Origin: Chloroflexota bacterium
Lineage (GTDB): Bacteria > Chloroflexota > Anaerolineae > J036 > Brachytrichaceae
NCBI GenBank assembly: GCA_021813225.1
Contig: JAKALH010000100.1
Location: 1-8,641 of the forward strand
DNA length: 8,641 nucleotides
Direction of reading: 5' to 3'
Made by a program: the position numbers and the translations under genes. Below the pieces are notes generated by a model. The model did not search any database. It saw only the letters and a program-made list of their open reading frames with translations, and was not told the origin of the DNA. This document shows positions 1-6,669 of the stretch, in pieces (positions within the stretch are counted from its first letter, which is position 1; each line of letters opens with the position of its first letter).

Positions 1-487
1 CACGCTGCTGATGGCAGACAGACAGTTCGTTGGCGTGGTGCTTCAGTCGGTCGCCCAGCCCCACCGACTCCAGCGCCTGCCTGGCGCGCTCGCGGCGTTC
101 GCGCATCCGCACGCCGGCATAGATGAGCGGCTGCTCGACGTTCTCGATGGCCGGCGTGCGCCGCAGCAGATTGAACGACTGGAAGACGAAACCGATCTTG
201 CGATTGCGGATGGATGCCAACTGGTTGTCGTTCAGACGGTCGACGTCGACGCCGTCGAGTTTGTACACACCGGTTGTGGACTGGTCCAGGCAGCCGAGGA
301 TGTTCATCAGCGTCGATTTGCCGGAACCGGACGGCCCCATGATGGACGCCAGTTCGCCCGCGTAGATGCGCAGGCTGACGCCGCGCAGCGCGTGCACTTC
401 GATGTCGCCCATCTTGTAGGTCTTGACGATATCCTGCGCGTCGATGACCGGTACGCGGGTATCGGTCGCCGTTGTTTGTTCCGCCAT
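1..487 (-). CDS. ABC transporter ATP-binding protein, MacB/LolD type (3' end cut by window edge)
   Basis: ATPase subunit of a MacB/LolD-like ABC exporter; by family it is cytoplasmic and powers a MacB/FtsX-type permease. The first 162 residues are visible, starting at ATG 487. Walker A is GPSGSGKST at residues 51-59. The Q-loop is in FVFQSFNLL, with Gln103. The signature region reads NELSVCHQQR, where the family has NELSGGQQQR, so LSGGQ is replaced by LSVCH (residues 155-159). Walker B, D-loop and H-loop lie beyond the left edge. The gene follows the membrane-fusion adaptor by 23 bp on the same strand, the usual adaptor-ATPase order, and a permease probably follows outside the window. No clear Shine-Dalgarno precedes the ATG, so translation may be coupled to the adaptor gene. 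The family assignment is secure. Whether the protein is active depends on whether the altered signature is real. Confidence 0.93.
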   Translation of the reverse strand, partial: MAEQTTATDTRVPVIDAQDIVKTYKMGDIEVHALRGVSLRIYAGELASIMGPSGSGKSTLMNILGCLDQSTTGVYKLDGVDVDRLNDNQLASIRNRKIGFVFQSFNLLRRTPAIENVEQPLIYAGVRMRERRERARQALESVGLGDRLKHHANELSVCHQQR

Positions 488-510
488 AGTCAAACGGTAT
501 CAGATACAGC

Positions 511-1884
511 TCACTGGCTCATCAACAGGCTCGATGTCTGCGGCGCGAGGATAACCTGACCTTCCGCGACGCCGGACGTGATTTCGGTCTGCGTCTCGTT
601 GTGCAGACCGGTTATGACTTCCACCTCTCTGGCCGTCTTGTCGGCAGCCTGCACCGTGATATAGGATTTGCCGGTGGCGCGGTCGCGCCGGATGGCCCAG
701 TTGGGCGCCAGCAGGGCGTTCTCGCGGCGCTCCAGCACGACCGACGTGTTGGCGGTCATGCCGGGCTTCAGCGCCGCCTGCGGGTCGGCCAGCACCACGC
801 GCACGTCGTACGAAACCACCCCGCCGATCGTCGTCGAGGTCGGCGCGATACGGTCGATGGCGCCTTTGAGCGAGACATCCGGCAGCGCGTCCAGCGTCAC
901 CAGCGTCTCCTGGCCGGCGTGCAGCTTTGCCACATCGATTTCGTCCACCGTAATGTCGATATGCAGCCGCGACAGGTCGACCAGCGTCATGGCAGCCTGA
1001 GCGCCGGCAAGCTCGCCGGCCTTGATGCTGACGGCGGTGATCACGCCGCTGCGGGGCGCCAGCAGGGTTGCCTGCCCCAGATGCCGCTGCGCCTGCGCCA
1101 CCTGGATGCGCGCCTGCTGGACCTGCGCCCGCGCCTGCTCGACATCGTAGGCCTTGACGGGTTGCTGCAGCCGGTCGAGACTGGCACGCGCGCCGGCAAT
1201 CTGCTGCAGCGCGGCGCTGAGTTGGGCGGCGCTGGCGGGCTGGCTGGCCTTGTCCACCTGCGCTTTCGCCGTGTTATAGGCGTTGGTGGCCTGTTCCAGT
1301 TGCAGCGCCGCCGGGCTGCCGCTGATGCCGGCGGGATTGCTGCGGTACGCCTGGTCGTAGGCCATCTGGGCCTGTTTCAGGCCGGCGGATGCGTTTGCCA
1401 GCGCGCCGGTTGCGCTGGCGTAGTCTTCCGGCGCAGGGCCGGCCTTGAGCTTCTCGTATGCGGCCAGCGCCGCGTTCAACGACGCCTGCGCCGCGTCGAC
1501 ATCGCTCCGCGGCGGCGTATCGAGCGTGCGGCTGTACGCGGATTCCGCCACGACCAGCGCCACCTGAGCCTGCTGCAGCGCCAGTTCCAGGTCGGCAGCG
1601 TCGAGTTTCGCCAGCACATCGCCCCGTTTCACCGTATCCCCCGGCCTGACATCGACTTCGGCCACAGTGCCGAGCTGCTGGAAGGTGAGCGCAAGCTGCG
1701 CTTCGGGTTGGATGTTGCCGGTGGCGTTCACCGTCGCCACCAGCGTGCCGCGCGTAATCGTAGAGGTGCGCTGGGCCGATACATTCGCCGCGCCCGGCGG
1801 TGAGCAGGCTGCCAGCAACAGGGCGACTGCGACGACGGGCACCCGCCAGCCGGCGCGGCTGCGGGCATTGACGTGCGTTTCCAT
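511..1884 (-). CDS. HlyD/MacA-family efflux adaptor (membrane-fusion) lipoprotein
   Basis: Extracytoplasmic adaptor of an ABC-type export system, 457 residues. The N-terminus is a lipoprotein signal: Arg residues at 8-14, a hydrophobic stretch at 15-26 and a lipobox LAAC with Cys27. A biotinyl/lipoyl-like half (TVNATGNIQPEA to GDTVKRGDVLAKLD, residues 51-95) leads into a long Ala/Gln-rich helical hairpin, about 97-270. The second lipoyl half follows (LLAPRSGVITAVSIKAGELA, 274-293), then beta-barrel and membrane-proximal domains (SYDVRVVL, ALKPGMTANTSVVL). I chose ATG 1884 because the lipoprotein signal begins there. An in-frame TTG at 1953 would add 23 polar residues and lies upstream of the best -10 box, so it would not be transcribed from that promoter. 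The gene is followed by the ABC ATPase, and the pair looks like an operon. The substrate cannot be read from the sequence; macrolide or lipid/peptide export are family possibilities only. Confidence 0.93.
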   Translation of the reverse strand: METHVNARSRAGWRVPVVAVALLLAACSPPGAANVSAQRTSTITRGTLVATVNATGNIQPEAQLALTFQQLGTVAEVDVRPGDTVKRGDVLAKLDAADLELALQQAQVALVVAESAYSRTLDTPPRSDVDAAQASLNAALAAYEKLKAGPAPEDYASATGALANASAGLKQAQMAYDQAYRSNPAGISGSPAALQLEQATNAYNTAKAQVDKASQPASAAQLSAALQQIAGARASLDRLQQPVKAYDVEQARAQVQQARIQVAQAQRHLGQATLLAPRSGVITAVSIKAGELAGAQAAMTLVDLSRLHIDITVDEIDVAKLHAGQETLVTLDALPDVSLKGAIDRIAPTSTTIGGVVSYDVRVVLADPQAALKPGMTANTSVVLERRENALLAPNWAIRRDRATGKSYITVQAADKTAREVEVITGLHNETQTEITSGVAEGQVILAPQTSSLLMSQ

Positions 1885-1935
1885 GCCTTGATGTTCCTGC
1901 GATACTCCCCGTTCCTGACTCTGTGCGGAAGTTCG

Positions 1936-1964
1936 ATTATACGGCACGCGCAATCGTTCATAAA
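1936..1964 (-). promoter_or_regulatory. Predicted promoter of the adaptor-ATPase operon
   Basis: The minus strand carries a perfect TATAAT (plus-strand ATTATA, 1936-1941). A weak -35 candidate, TTTATG (1959-1964), lies 17 bp further upstream and matches TTGACA at 3 of 6 positions. The start site would fall near 1929, giving a leader of about 45 nt before ATG 1884. The -10 match is strong and the -35 is poor, so an activator or an extended contact may be needed. Confidence 0.5.
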
Positions 1965-1972
1965 TCGCTCAT
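1952..1972. repeat. Direct repeat AATCGYTCAT with 11-bp spacing, candidate regulator site
   Basis: AATCGTTCAT (1952-1961) and AATCGCTCAT (1963-1972) match at 9 of 10 positions and are offset by 11 bp, about one helical turn. They lie between the two divergent -10 boxes and overlap both weak -35 regions. This is where a dimeric regulator could act on both operons. That role is inferred from position only. Confidence 0.35.
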
Positions 1973-1981
1973 CATCATGAT

Positions 1982-1987
1982 TACAAT
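1982..1987 (+). promoter_or_regulatory. Predicted -10 box of the cysteine desulfurase operon, leaderless
   Basis: TACAAT matches TATAAT at 5 of 6 positions and ends 6 nt before ATG 1994. Transcription would therefore start at or next to the A of the start codon, giving a leaderless mRNA. No usable Shine-Dalgarno exists: only AGG at 1990-1992, one base from the ATG. The -35 region is weak (TTCATA, 1957-1962, with a 19-bp spacer). Confidence 0.4.
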
Positions 1988-1993
1988 ACAGGT

Positions 1994-3181
1994 ATGGACA
2001 AGAGCAGTCGCCCGCACATTTATCTCGATTATTCCGCCACGACCCCCATCGCACCGCCGGTGGTCGAGGCGATGCAGCCATTCTTCAGCGAGACTTTCGG
2101 CAACGCCGCGTCGGCGCACGAATACGGGCGCAACGCGGCGGCGGCGCTGGACGAGGCGCACACCGTCGTCGGCTGCGCCATCGGCGCGCGCGGCAGCGAG
2201 ATCGTCTTCACCGGCTGCGGCACCGAGTCCGACAATCTGGCGCTGCGCGGCGCGGCGCTGGCGGCGCGCCGCAGCGGCCGCGGCAACCACATCATCAGTT
2301 CGCCGGTGGAACATCACGCCGTCGAGGCAACTGTGGAGCAGTTGCACGAACTGTACGGTTTCGACGTCACTATGCTGCCGGTGGACGGCTGCGGGCGCGT
2401 CGACCCCGACGACGTGAAGCGCGCCATCCGCCCCGACACGACGCTGGTCAGCGTGATGCTGGGCAACAACGAAATCGGTTCCATCGAGCCGGTCGGCGCG
2501 ATCGGGCGGATCTGCCGCGAGCGCAACATCATCTTCCACTGCGACGCGGTGCAGGCCCCCGCCTACATGCCGGTGGATGTGGATGTGCTGAACGTCGACC
2601 TGCTGGCGCTTTCGTCGCACAAGTTCTACGGCCCCAAGGGCAGCGGGGTGCTGTACATCCGCGATGGCACGCCGTATATCCCGGCGCTCACCGGCGGCGG
2701 GCACGAGCGCGGCCGTCGCCCCGGCACGGTCAACGTCGCCAGCGCGGTGGGAACCGCGGCAGCCATTAAGTACGTGTCCGCGCAGCGCGACGAGCAGGCC
2801 GCGCGCCTGCGCGGGTTGCGCGACCGGCTGTTTGAAGGCGTGCTGGCGAACGTGCCGAATGCGCGCATCAGCGGTCACTCGACCGATCGCATGCCCCATC
2901 ACGCCAGCTTTGTTTTCAAGGATATCGACGGCGAGACGCTGCTGATGGCGCTGGACGTGGAAGGCATCGCGGTGAGCACCGGCTCGGCGTGCACCAGCGG
3001 CAACCCGGAACCGTCGCCGGTGCTGCTGGCGATGGGCGTCCCGCGCGAATGGGCGTTGGGCGGCCTGCGCATCACGCTGGGCTACCACACCACATCGGAA
3101 GACATCGATGCCGTCATCGACGCGCTGCCGCGCTGCGTTCAGCAGGTGCGCGCCGCCGCGGCGGAACTGCCGGGTTCGTAA
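1994..3181 (+). CDS. Cysteine desulfurase, IscS/NifS family (PLP enzyme)
   Basis: A pyridoxal-phosphate enzyme that takes sulfur from L-cysteine as a persulfide, releasing alanine, for tRNA thiolation and Fe-S assembly. It has 395 residues, the normal length for the family. Motifs are in order: YLDYSATTP at 10-18, the TESDN cofactor motif at 77-81, the EHH segment with His107, GNNEIG at 157-162, and Asp184/Gln187 near the pyridine ring. SSHKFYGPKG contains the Schiff-base Lys210. The catalytic loop STGSACTSG has Cys333. The long loop around SACTSGNPEPS is of the IscS/NifS (group I) kind rather than SufS. The start at ATG 1994 leaves a normal N-terminus. The stop is one base before the next gene's ATG, and mnmA lies two genes downstream, which suggests that sulfur donation to MnmA is a main job. 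A housekeeping Fe-S role is equally possible. Confidence 0.96.
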   Translation: MDKSSRPHIYLDYSATTPIAPPVVEAMQPFFSETFGNAASAHEYGRNAAAALDEAHTVVGCAIGARGSEIVFTGCGTESDNLALRGAALAARRSGRGNHIISSPVEHHAVEATVEQLHELYGFDVTMLPVDGCGRVDPDDVKRAIRPDTTLVSVMLGNNEIGSIEPVGAIGRICRERNIIFHCDAVQAPAYMPVDVDVLNVDLLALSSHKFYGPKGSGVLYIRDGTPYIPALTGGGHERGRRPGTVNVASAVGTAAAIKYVSAQRDEQAARLRGLRDRLFEGVLANVPNARISGHSTDRMPHHASFVFKDIDGETLLMALDVEGIAVSTGSACTSGNPEPSPVLLAMGVPREWALGGLRITLGYHTTSEDIDAVIDALPRCVQQVRAAAAELPGS

Positions 3182-3182
3182 A

Positions 3183-3563
3183 ATGGGTGATATGCTGGTG
3201 ATGACACCTCAGGATCGCGCCGATCTGGGCAAACTGATCAGTAGACTGGTCAGCGCATTACATCCGGAACACATCATTCTGTTCGGTTCGCGCGCCTGGG
3301 GCACTCCAACGAAATACAGCGACTGGGATCTGTTGGTAATCGTGGCGCACAGCATTCTGCCCCCCTATCAACGCGCAGTTCAGGCTCACCATGCGATCGG
3401 CCCTTTGCCGATACCGGTCGATGTCATCGTGAAAACTACTGAAGAGTATGATGCGCTGAAGGTTATTCGCGGGTCTATGGATTACAAAATCGCCAACGAA
3501 GGGTTATCTATCTATGAGCGAGGTAAGGATCAGACTCGTCAGGGGTTGGCTGAGCAAATCTGA
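3183..3563 (+). CDS. Small nucleotidyltransferase-domain protein (MNT; partner of HEPN)
   Basis: A 126-residue minimal nucleotidyltransferase of the polymerase-beta fold. The signature is clear: LFGSRAWG (Gly35-Ser36), then SDWDLLV with Asp47 and Asp49. A third acidic residue, Asp80, sits in PVDVIV. Together these are the expected metal-binding set, so the active site looks intact. In characterised MntA/HepT pairs the MNT protein is an antitoxin that adenylylates its HEPN partner; here that is inference. ATG 3183 is one base after the desulfurase stop, which suggests translational coupling. In-frame ATGs at 3192 and 3201 are also possible starts, and the sequence does not decide between them. 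The 3' end overlaps the HEPN gene by 50 bp. Base composition falls here: 26 of 60 bases at 3481-3540 are G or C, against 48 of 60 at 2701-2760. Confidence 0.88.
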   Translation: MGDMLVMTPQDRADLGKLISRLVSALHPEHIILFGSRAWGTPTKYSDWDLLVIVAHSILPPYQRAVQAHHAIGPLPIPVDVIVKTTEEYDALKVIRGSMDYKIANEGLSIYERGKDQTRQGLAEQI

Positions 3564-3921
3564 CAACGACCTGCAGACCGCCCGTAAGCTGGCGGCGCCT
3601 CCAGACCCGATTCTCGATACGGCAATTTACCATTGTCAGCAAAGCGCCGAAAAAGCACTAAAAGGATTTCTGCTGTTTAACCATGTTGATGTGCTGCGAA
3701 CCCACGATGCACGCGCACTGGTTACATTGGCTGCTCAGATACAGCCGGGGTTTTCACAATGGCTTACCGCGGCGGAAACCCTCTCGCCCTATGCAACCGC
3801 TTTCCGATACCCTGTGGAAATGGACGCTGGAGCGCCTGCCCAGGAAGAGTTTGAACAGGCACTGCGGGACGCCGAAGGGATATGTCAGTATGTCATTTCG
3901 TTGCTGGCGGGAGAGTTGTAA
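3514..3921 (+). CDS. HEPN-domain protein paired with MNT
   Basis: A 135-residue, mainly helical HEPN-domain protein of the type commonly encoded beside minimal nucleotidyltransferases. Recognisable segments are GWLSKSDNDLQTARKL (11-26), IYHCQQSAEKALKGFLL (38-54), LRTHDARAL (61-69) and YATAFRYPVE (93-102). HEPN toxins usually carry an Arg-x4-6-His RNase motif. I find none: the only histidines are 40, 57 and 64, and the only Arg close before one is Arg62, two residues before His64. The protein may therefore be an RNA-binding or structural partner, or may act by other residues. ATG 3514 is required to keep the N-terminal Trp12 helix, and it places the start 50 bp inside the MNT gene in another frame, which implies co-translation. 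A GAAGGG at 3497-3502 is a distant Shine-Dalgarno candidate. Function in this cluster is unknown. Confidence 0.87.
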   Translation: MSEVRIRLVRGWLSKSDNDLQTARKLAAPPDPILDTAIYHCQQSAEKALKGFLLFNHVDVLRTHDARALVTLAAQIQPGFSQWLTAAETLSPYATAFRYPVEMDAGAPAQEEFEQALRDAEGICQYVISLLAGEL

Positions 3922-3979
3922 GCAGATCTCATTCAATTATCAGACATCAGATTGATCTGGTAGTGCAGGGTAGTCAACC

Positions 3980-5113
3980 GTGTCGAGTGCAACGCATAGA
4001 ACGCGCGTCGTCGTCGCCATGTCGGGCGGCGTCGATTCGTCGGTGGCCGCGGCTCTGCTGACGCAGCAGGGCTATGAGGTCATCGGCGTCATGCTGCGCC
4101 TGTGGGCCGAGGCGGGCGACAGCGCGTGGGGCGCGCCGAACGCCAACCGCTGTTGCGCGCCGGAAGCCGTGGCTGACGCGCGCGCCATCGCCCGGCAGCT
4201 CGACATTCCGTTCTACGATATCCACGCGGAGAGCGTCTTCAAGCAGCGCGTGGTCGACCCGTGGATTGATGCGTATGCCGAGGCCAGCACTCCTAACCCG
4301 TGTTTCAACTGCAACCGCTCCATCCGTTTCGGCTTCCTGATGCAGCGCGCGCGGGCGCTGGATGCGGATTACCTGGCGACCGGCCATTACGCGCGCGTGC
4401 TCCCGCCCGGCGACGGCGCCAACGGCGGGCGCTACCGCCTGCTGAAAGGGGTGGACGCGCGGAAAGACCAGTCATACGTGCTGCACGTGCTGGGGCAGCG
4501 CGACCTGGCGCGCGCCCTGTTCCCCTGCGGCGGTTATACCAAGCCGCAGGTGCGCGAACTGGCGCGCCAGTTCGGTCTGCCCACCGCCGAGCGCGCCGAA
4601 AGTATGGACCTGTGCTTCCTGACGCAGGGCGACTATCGGGGGTTTCTGGCGCGCCAGGCGCCCGGCATCGCGCAGCCGGGGCCGATTCTGAACGTCGCCG
4701 GCGAGGTGATTGGGAAGCACGACGGCCTGCCGTACTACACCATCGGCCAGCGCAAGGGGCTGAACCTGTCGCCGCACAGCGCATCCAGCGAGCCGCTGTA
4801 TGTGCTGCGGCTGGATGCCGGGCGCAACGCGCTGATCGTCGGCACGGCCGGACAACTGGGAACGCTTGAAGTGGGTGTGCGCGCCATGCACTATTGCAGC
4901 GACGTCACACCAGCGGAACCGCTGCGCTGCACCGCCAAAGTGCGCTACAAGGCCAGAGAGGCCGCCTGCGTGCTGACACCGCTGCCCGACGGGCGCGCCC
5001 GCGTGACATTCGACGAACCTCAGCGCGACGCCACGCCCGGCCAGGGGTTGGTGGCCTACAACGGCGACGAGGTGATCGGCGGGGGATTGATCGAGAGAAC
5101 AGCAGCCGTCTGA
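3980..5113 (+). CDS. mnmA: tRNA-specific 2-thiouridylase MnmA
   Basis: A cytoplasmic enzyme that adenylates C2 of U34 in tRNA Lys/Glu/Gln and inserts sulfur delivered from a cysteine desulfurase. It has 377 residues, close to the family norm. The ATP pyrophosphatase loop SGGVDS is at residues 15-20. The first catalytic cysteine is Cys108 in TPNPCFNCN, a CxxC with Cys111. The second is Cys212 in ESMDLCFL, in the position that forms the persulfide in known MnmA proteins. LATGHYAR (132-139), KDQSYVL (162-168) and GLPYYTIGQRKGL (249-261) are further family motifs, followed by the C-terminal beta-barrel. I chose GTG 3980 because the N-terminus then leads straight into the PP-loop strand; AGGG at 3967-3970 lies 9 nt upstream, a good ribosome binding site. 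The gene lies 58 bp after the HEPN gene, in the same direction as the desulfurase, and ends convergent to pgk. Confidence 0.97.
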   Translation: MSSATHRTRVVVAMSGGVDSSVAAALLTQQGYEVIGVMLRLWAEAGDSAWGAPNANRCCAPEAVADARAIARQLDIPFYDIHAESVFKQRVVDPWIDAYAEASTPNPCFNCNRSIRFGFLMQRARALDADYLATGHYARVLPPGDGANGGRYRLLKGVDARKDQSYVLHVLGQRDLARALFPCGGYTKPQVRELARQFGLPTAERAESMDLCFLTQGDYRGFLARQAPGIAQPGPILNVAGEVIGKHDGLPYYTIGQRKGLNLSPHSASSEPLYVLRLDAGRNALIVGTAGQLGTLEVGVRAMHYCSDVTPAEPLRCTAKVRYKAREAACVLTPLPDGRARVTFDEPQRDATPGQGLVAYNGDEVIGGGLIERTAAV

Positions 5114-5127
5114 CCGGCAGCCGCGGC

Positions 5128-5248
5128 TCGTCATTCCTGTGCAGGCCGAAGGTGGTCATTCCCGCGCAAGCGGGAATCCATGCCGGCATCGGGACGAGCC
5201 GCCGAGGTGCAGCTTGGCCCTGGATGCCCGCATCCGCGGGCATGACGA
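5128..5248. repeat. Palindromic REP/MITE-like element with two hairpins
   Basis: The ends match as inverted TCGTCAT (5128-5134 and 5242-5248). The inner arms, 5155-5180 and 5221-5246, are inverted copies agreeing at 22 of 26 positions. Each arm folds on itself: ATTCCCGC-GCAA-GCGGGAAT (5158-5177) and ATGCCCGC-ATCC-GCGGGCAT (5224-5243), both 8-bp stems with 4-nt loops. The left arm is preceded by a degenerate copy (GTCATTCC at 5130-5137, repeated at 5155-5162). It encodes nothing and lies between the convergent mnmA and pgk genes, where the hairpins may also help end both transcripts. Similar CATTCCCGC...GCGGGAAT elements are widespread non-coding repeats in bacteria. Confidence 0.75.
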
Positions 5249-5262
5249 TGGCAACTCACCCG

Positions 5263-5304
5263 GCTTCTGGCCTCTGACTTCAGACTTCCAGCCGCCAGCC
5301 CTTG
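5263..5304 (-). repeat. Short degenerate heptamer tract behind pgk
   Basis: Read on the minus strand, six consecutive 7-bp units begin 3 nt after the pgk stop codon: CAAGGGC, TGGCGGC, TGGAAGT, CTGAAGT, CAGAGGC, CAGAAGC. The last four (5263-5290) clearly belong to the same family as the 14-unit array at 7954-8051, and the first two are degenerate. No coding potential is evident. Confidence 0.6.
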
Positions 5305-5307
5305 GGC

Positions 5308-6486
<1,179 letters not shown>

Positions 6487-6490
6487 AATG

Positions 6491-6496
6491 TCCTCC
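6491..6496 (-). promoter_or_regulatory. Ribosome binding site that fixes the pgk start
   Basis: GGAGGA on the minus strand ends 4 nt before ATG 6486. It is the clearest Shine-Dalgarno in the window, in contrast to the weak or absent ones at most other genes, and fits strong expression of pgk. Confidence 0.75.
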
Positions 6497-6511
6497 GACA
6501 ATCATACACAA

Positions 6512-6529
6512 GCGCGCCTCGAGGCGCGC
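6512..6529. promoter_or_regulatory. 18-bp perfect palindrome in the pgk leader
   Basis: GCGCGCCTCGAGGCGCGC is a perfect 9+9 inverted repeat whose near end is 25 nt upstream of the pgk ATG. In RNA it could fold as a 7-bp GC stem with a UCGA loop. It may be an operator or a leader hairpin. It lies between the predicted pgk -10 and the ribosome binding site, so it would be transcribed. Confidence 0.5.
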
Positions 6530-6553
6530 CTGAAAAGTCTCACTGACAGATAA

Positions 6554-6582
6554 ATTTTAGTGCAAAGGCGGGAATGTGTTGG
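6554..6582 (-). promoter_or_regulatory. Possible pgk promoter
   Basis: TAAAAT on the minus strand (6554-6559) matches TATAAT at 5 of 6 positions. CCAACA (6577-6582) sits 17 bp upstream and matches TTGACA at 3 of 6. Transcription would start near 6547, giving a leader of about 60 nt that contains the 18-bp palindrome. Evidence is limited to these matches. Confidence 0.3.
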
Positions 6583-6621
6583 CGTTGGCAGGCGCTCCGC
6601 CAGCGTCTACAGATACGGGGG

Positions 6622-6627
6622 TATATT
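6622..6627 (+). promoter_or_regulatory. Possible -10 box for the ABC permease gene
   Basis: TATATT lies in an AT-richer stretch and would start transcription near 6634, about 36 nt before ATG 6670. I see no convincing -35 at 16-18 bp. The rest of the divergent spacer 6502-6669 shows no gene. Confidence 0.2.
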
Positions 6628-6669
6628 TGCATCAATCGATCAGACAGGACGGGTTTCCAATCTGTAGTG

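Noticed and set aside
601..1803. Long plus-strand open frame opposite the adaptor gene
   Set aside because: It is Arg/Gln/Gly-rich with no recognisable motif, as expected for the antisense of a GC-rich gene. The minus strand encodes a clear lipoprotein adaptor.
1885..1953. Upstream TTG start of the adaptor gene, adding 23 residues
   Set aside because: It would bury the lipoprotein signal behind a polar tail and lies upstream of the TATAAT box at 1936-1941.
2207..2230. Extra cysteine (Cys75) beside the TESDN motif of the desulfurase
   Set aside because: Cysteine at this place also occurs in known NifS-type enzymes, so it is family variation and not a novel active site.
1958..3088. Long minus-strand open frame opposite the cysteine desulfurase
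   Set aside because: The plus strand has every catalytic motif of the desulfurase. The antisense product is low-complexity His/Arg/Ala-rich.
3923..3959. Inverted CAGATC / GATCTG between the HEPN gene and mnmA
   Set aside because: Only 6 bp with a 25-bp spacer and no T-run; expected by chance.
6512..6530. Possible cloning-site or vector artefact (BssHII/XhoI/AscI-like sites in the palindrome)
   Set aside because: The flanks run smoothly into a natural pgk leader with a ribosome binding site, and no vector sequence is seen. Overlapping restriction sites are expected from any GC palindrome of this kind.
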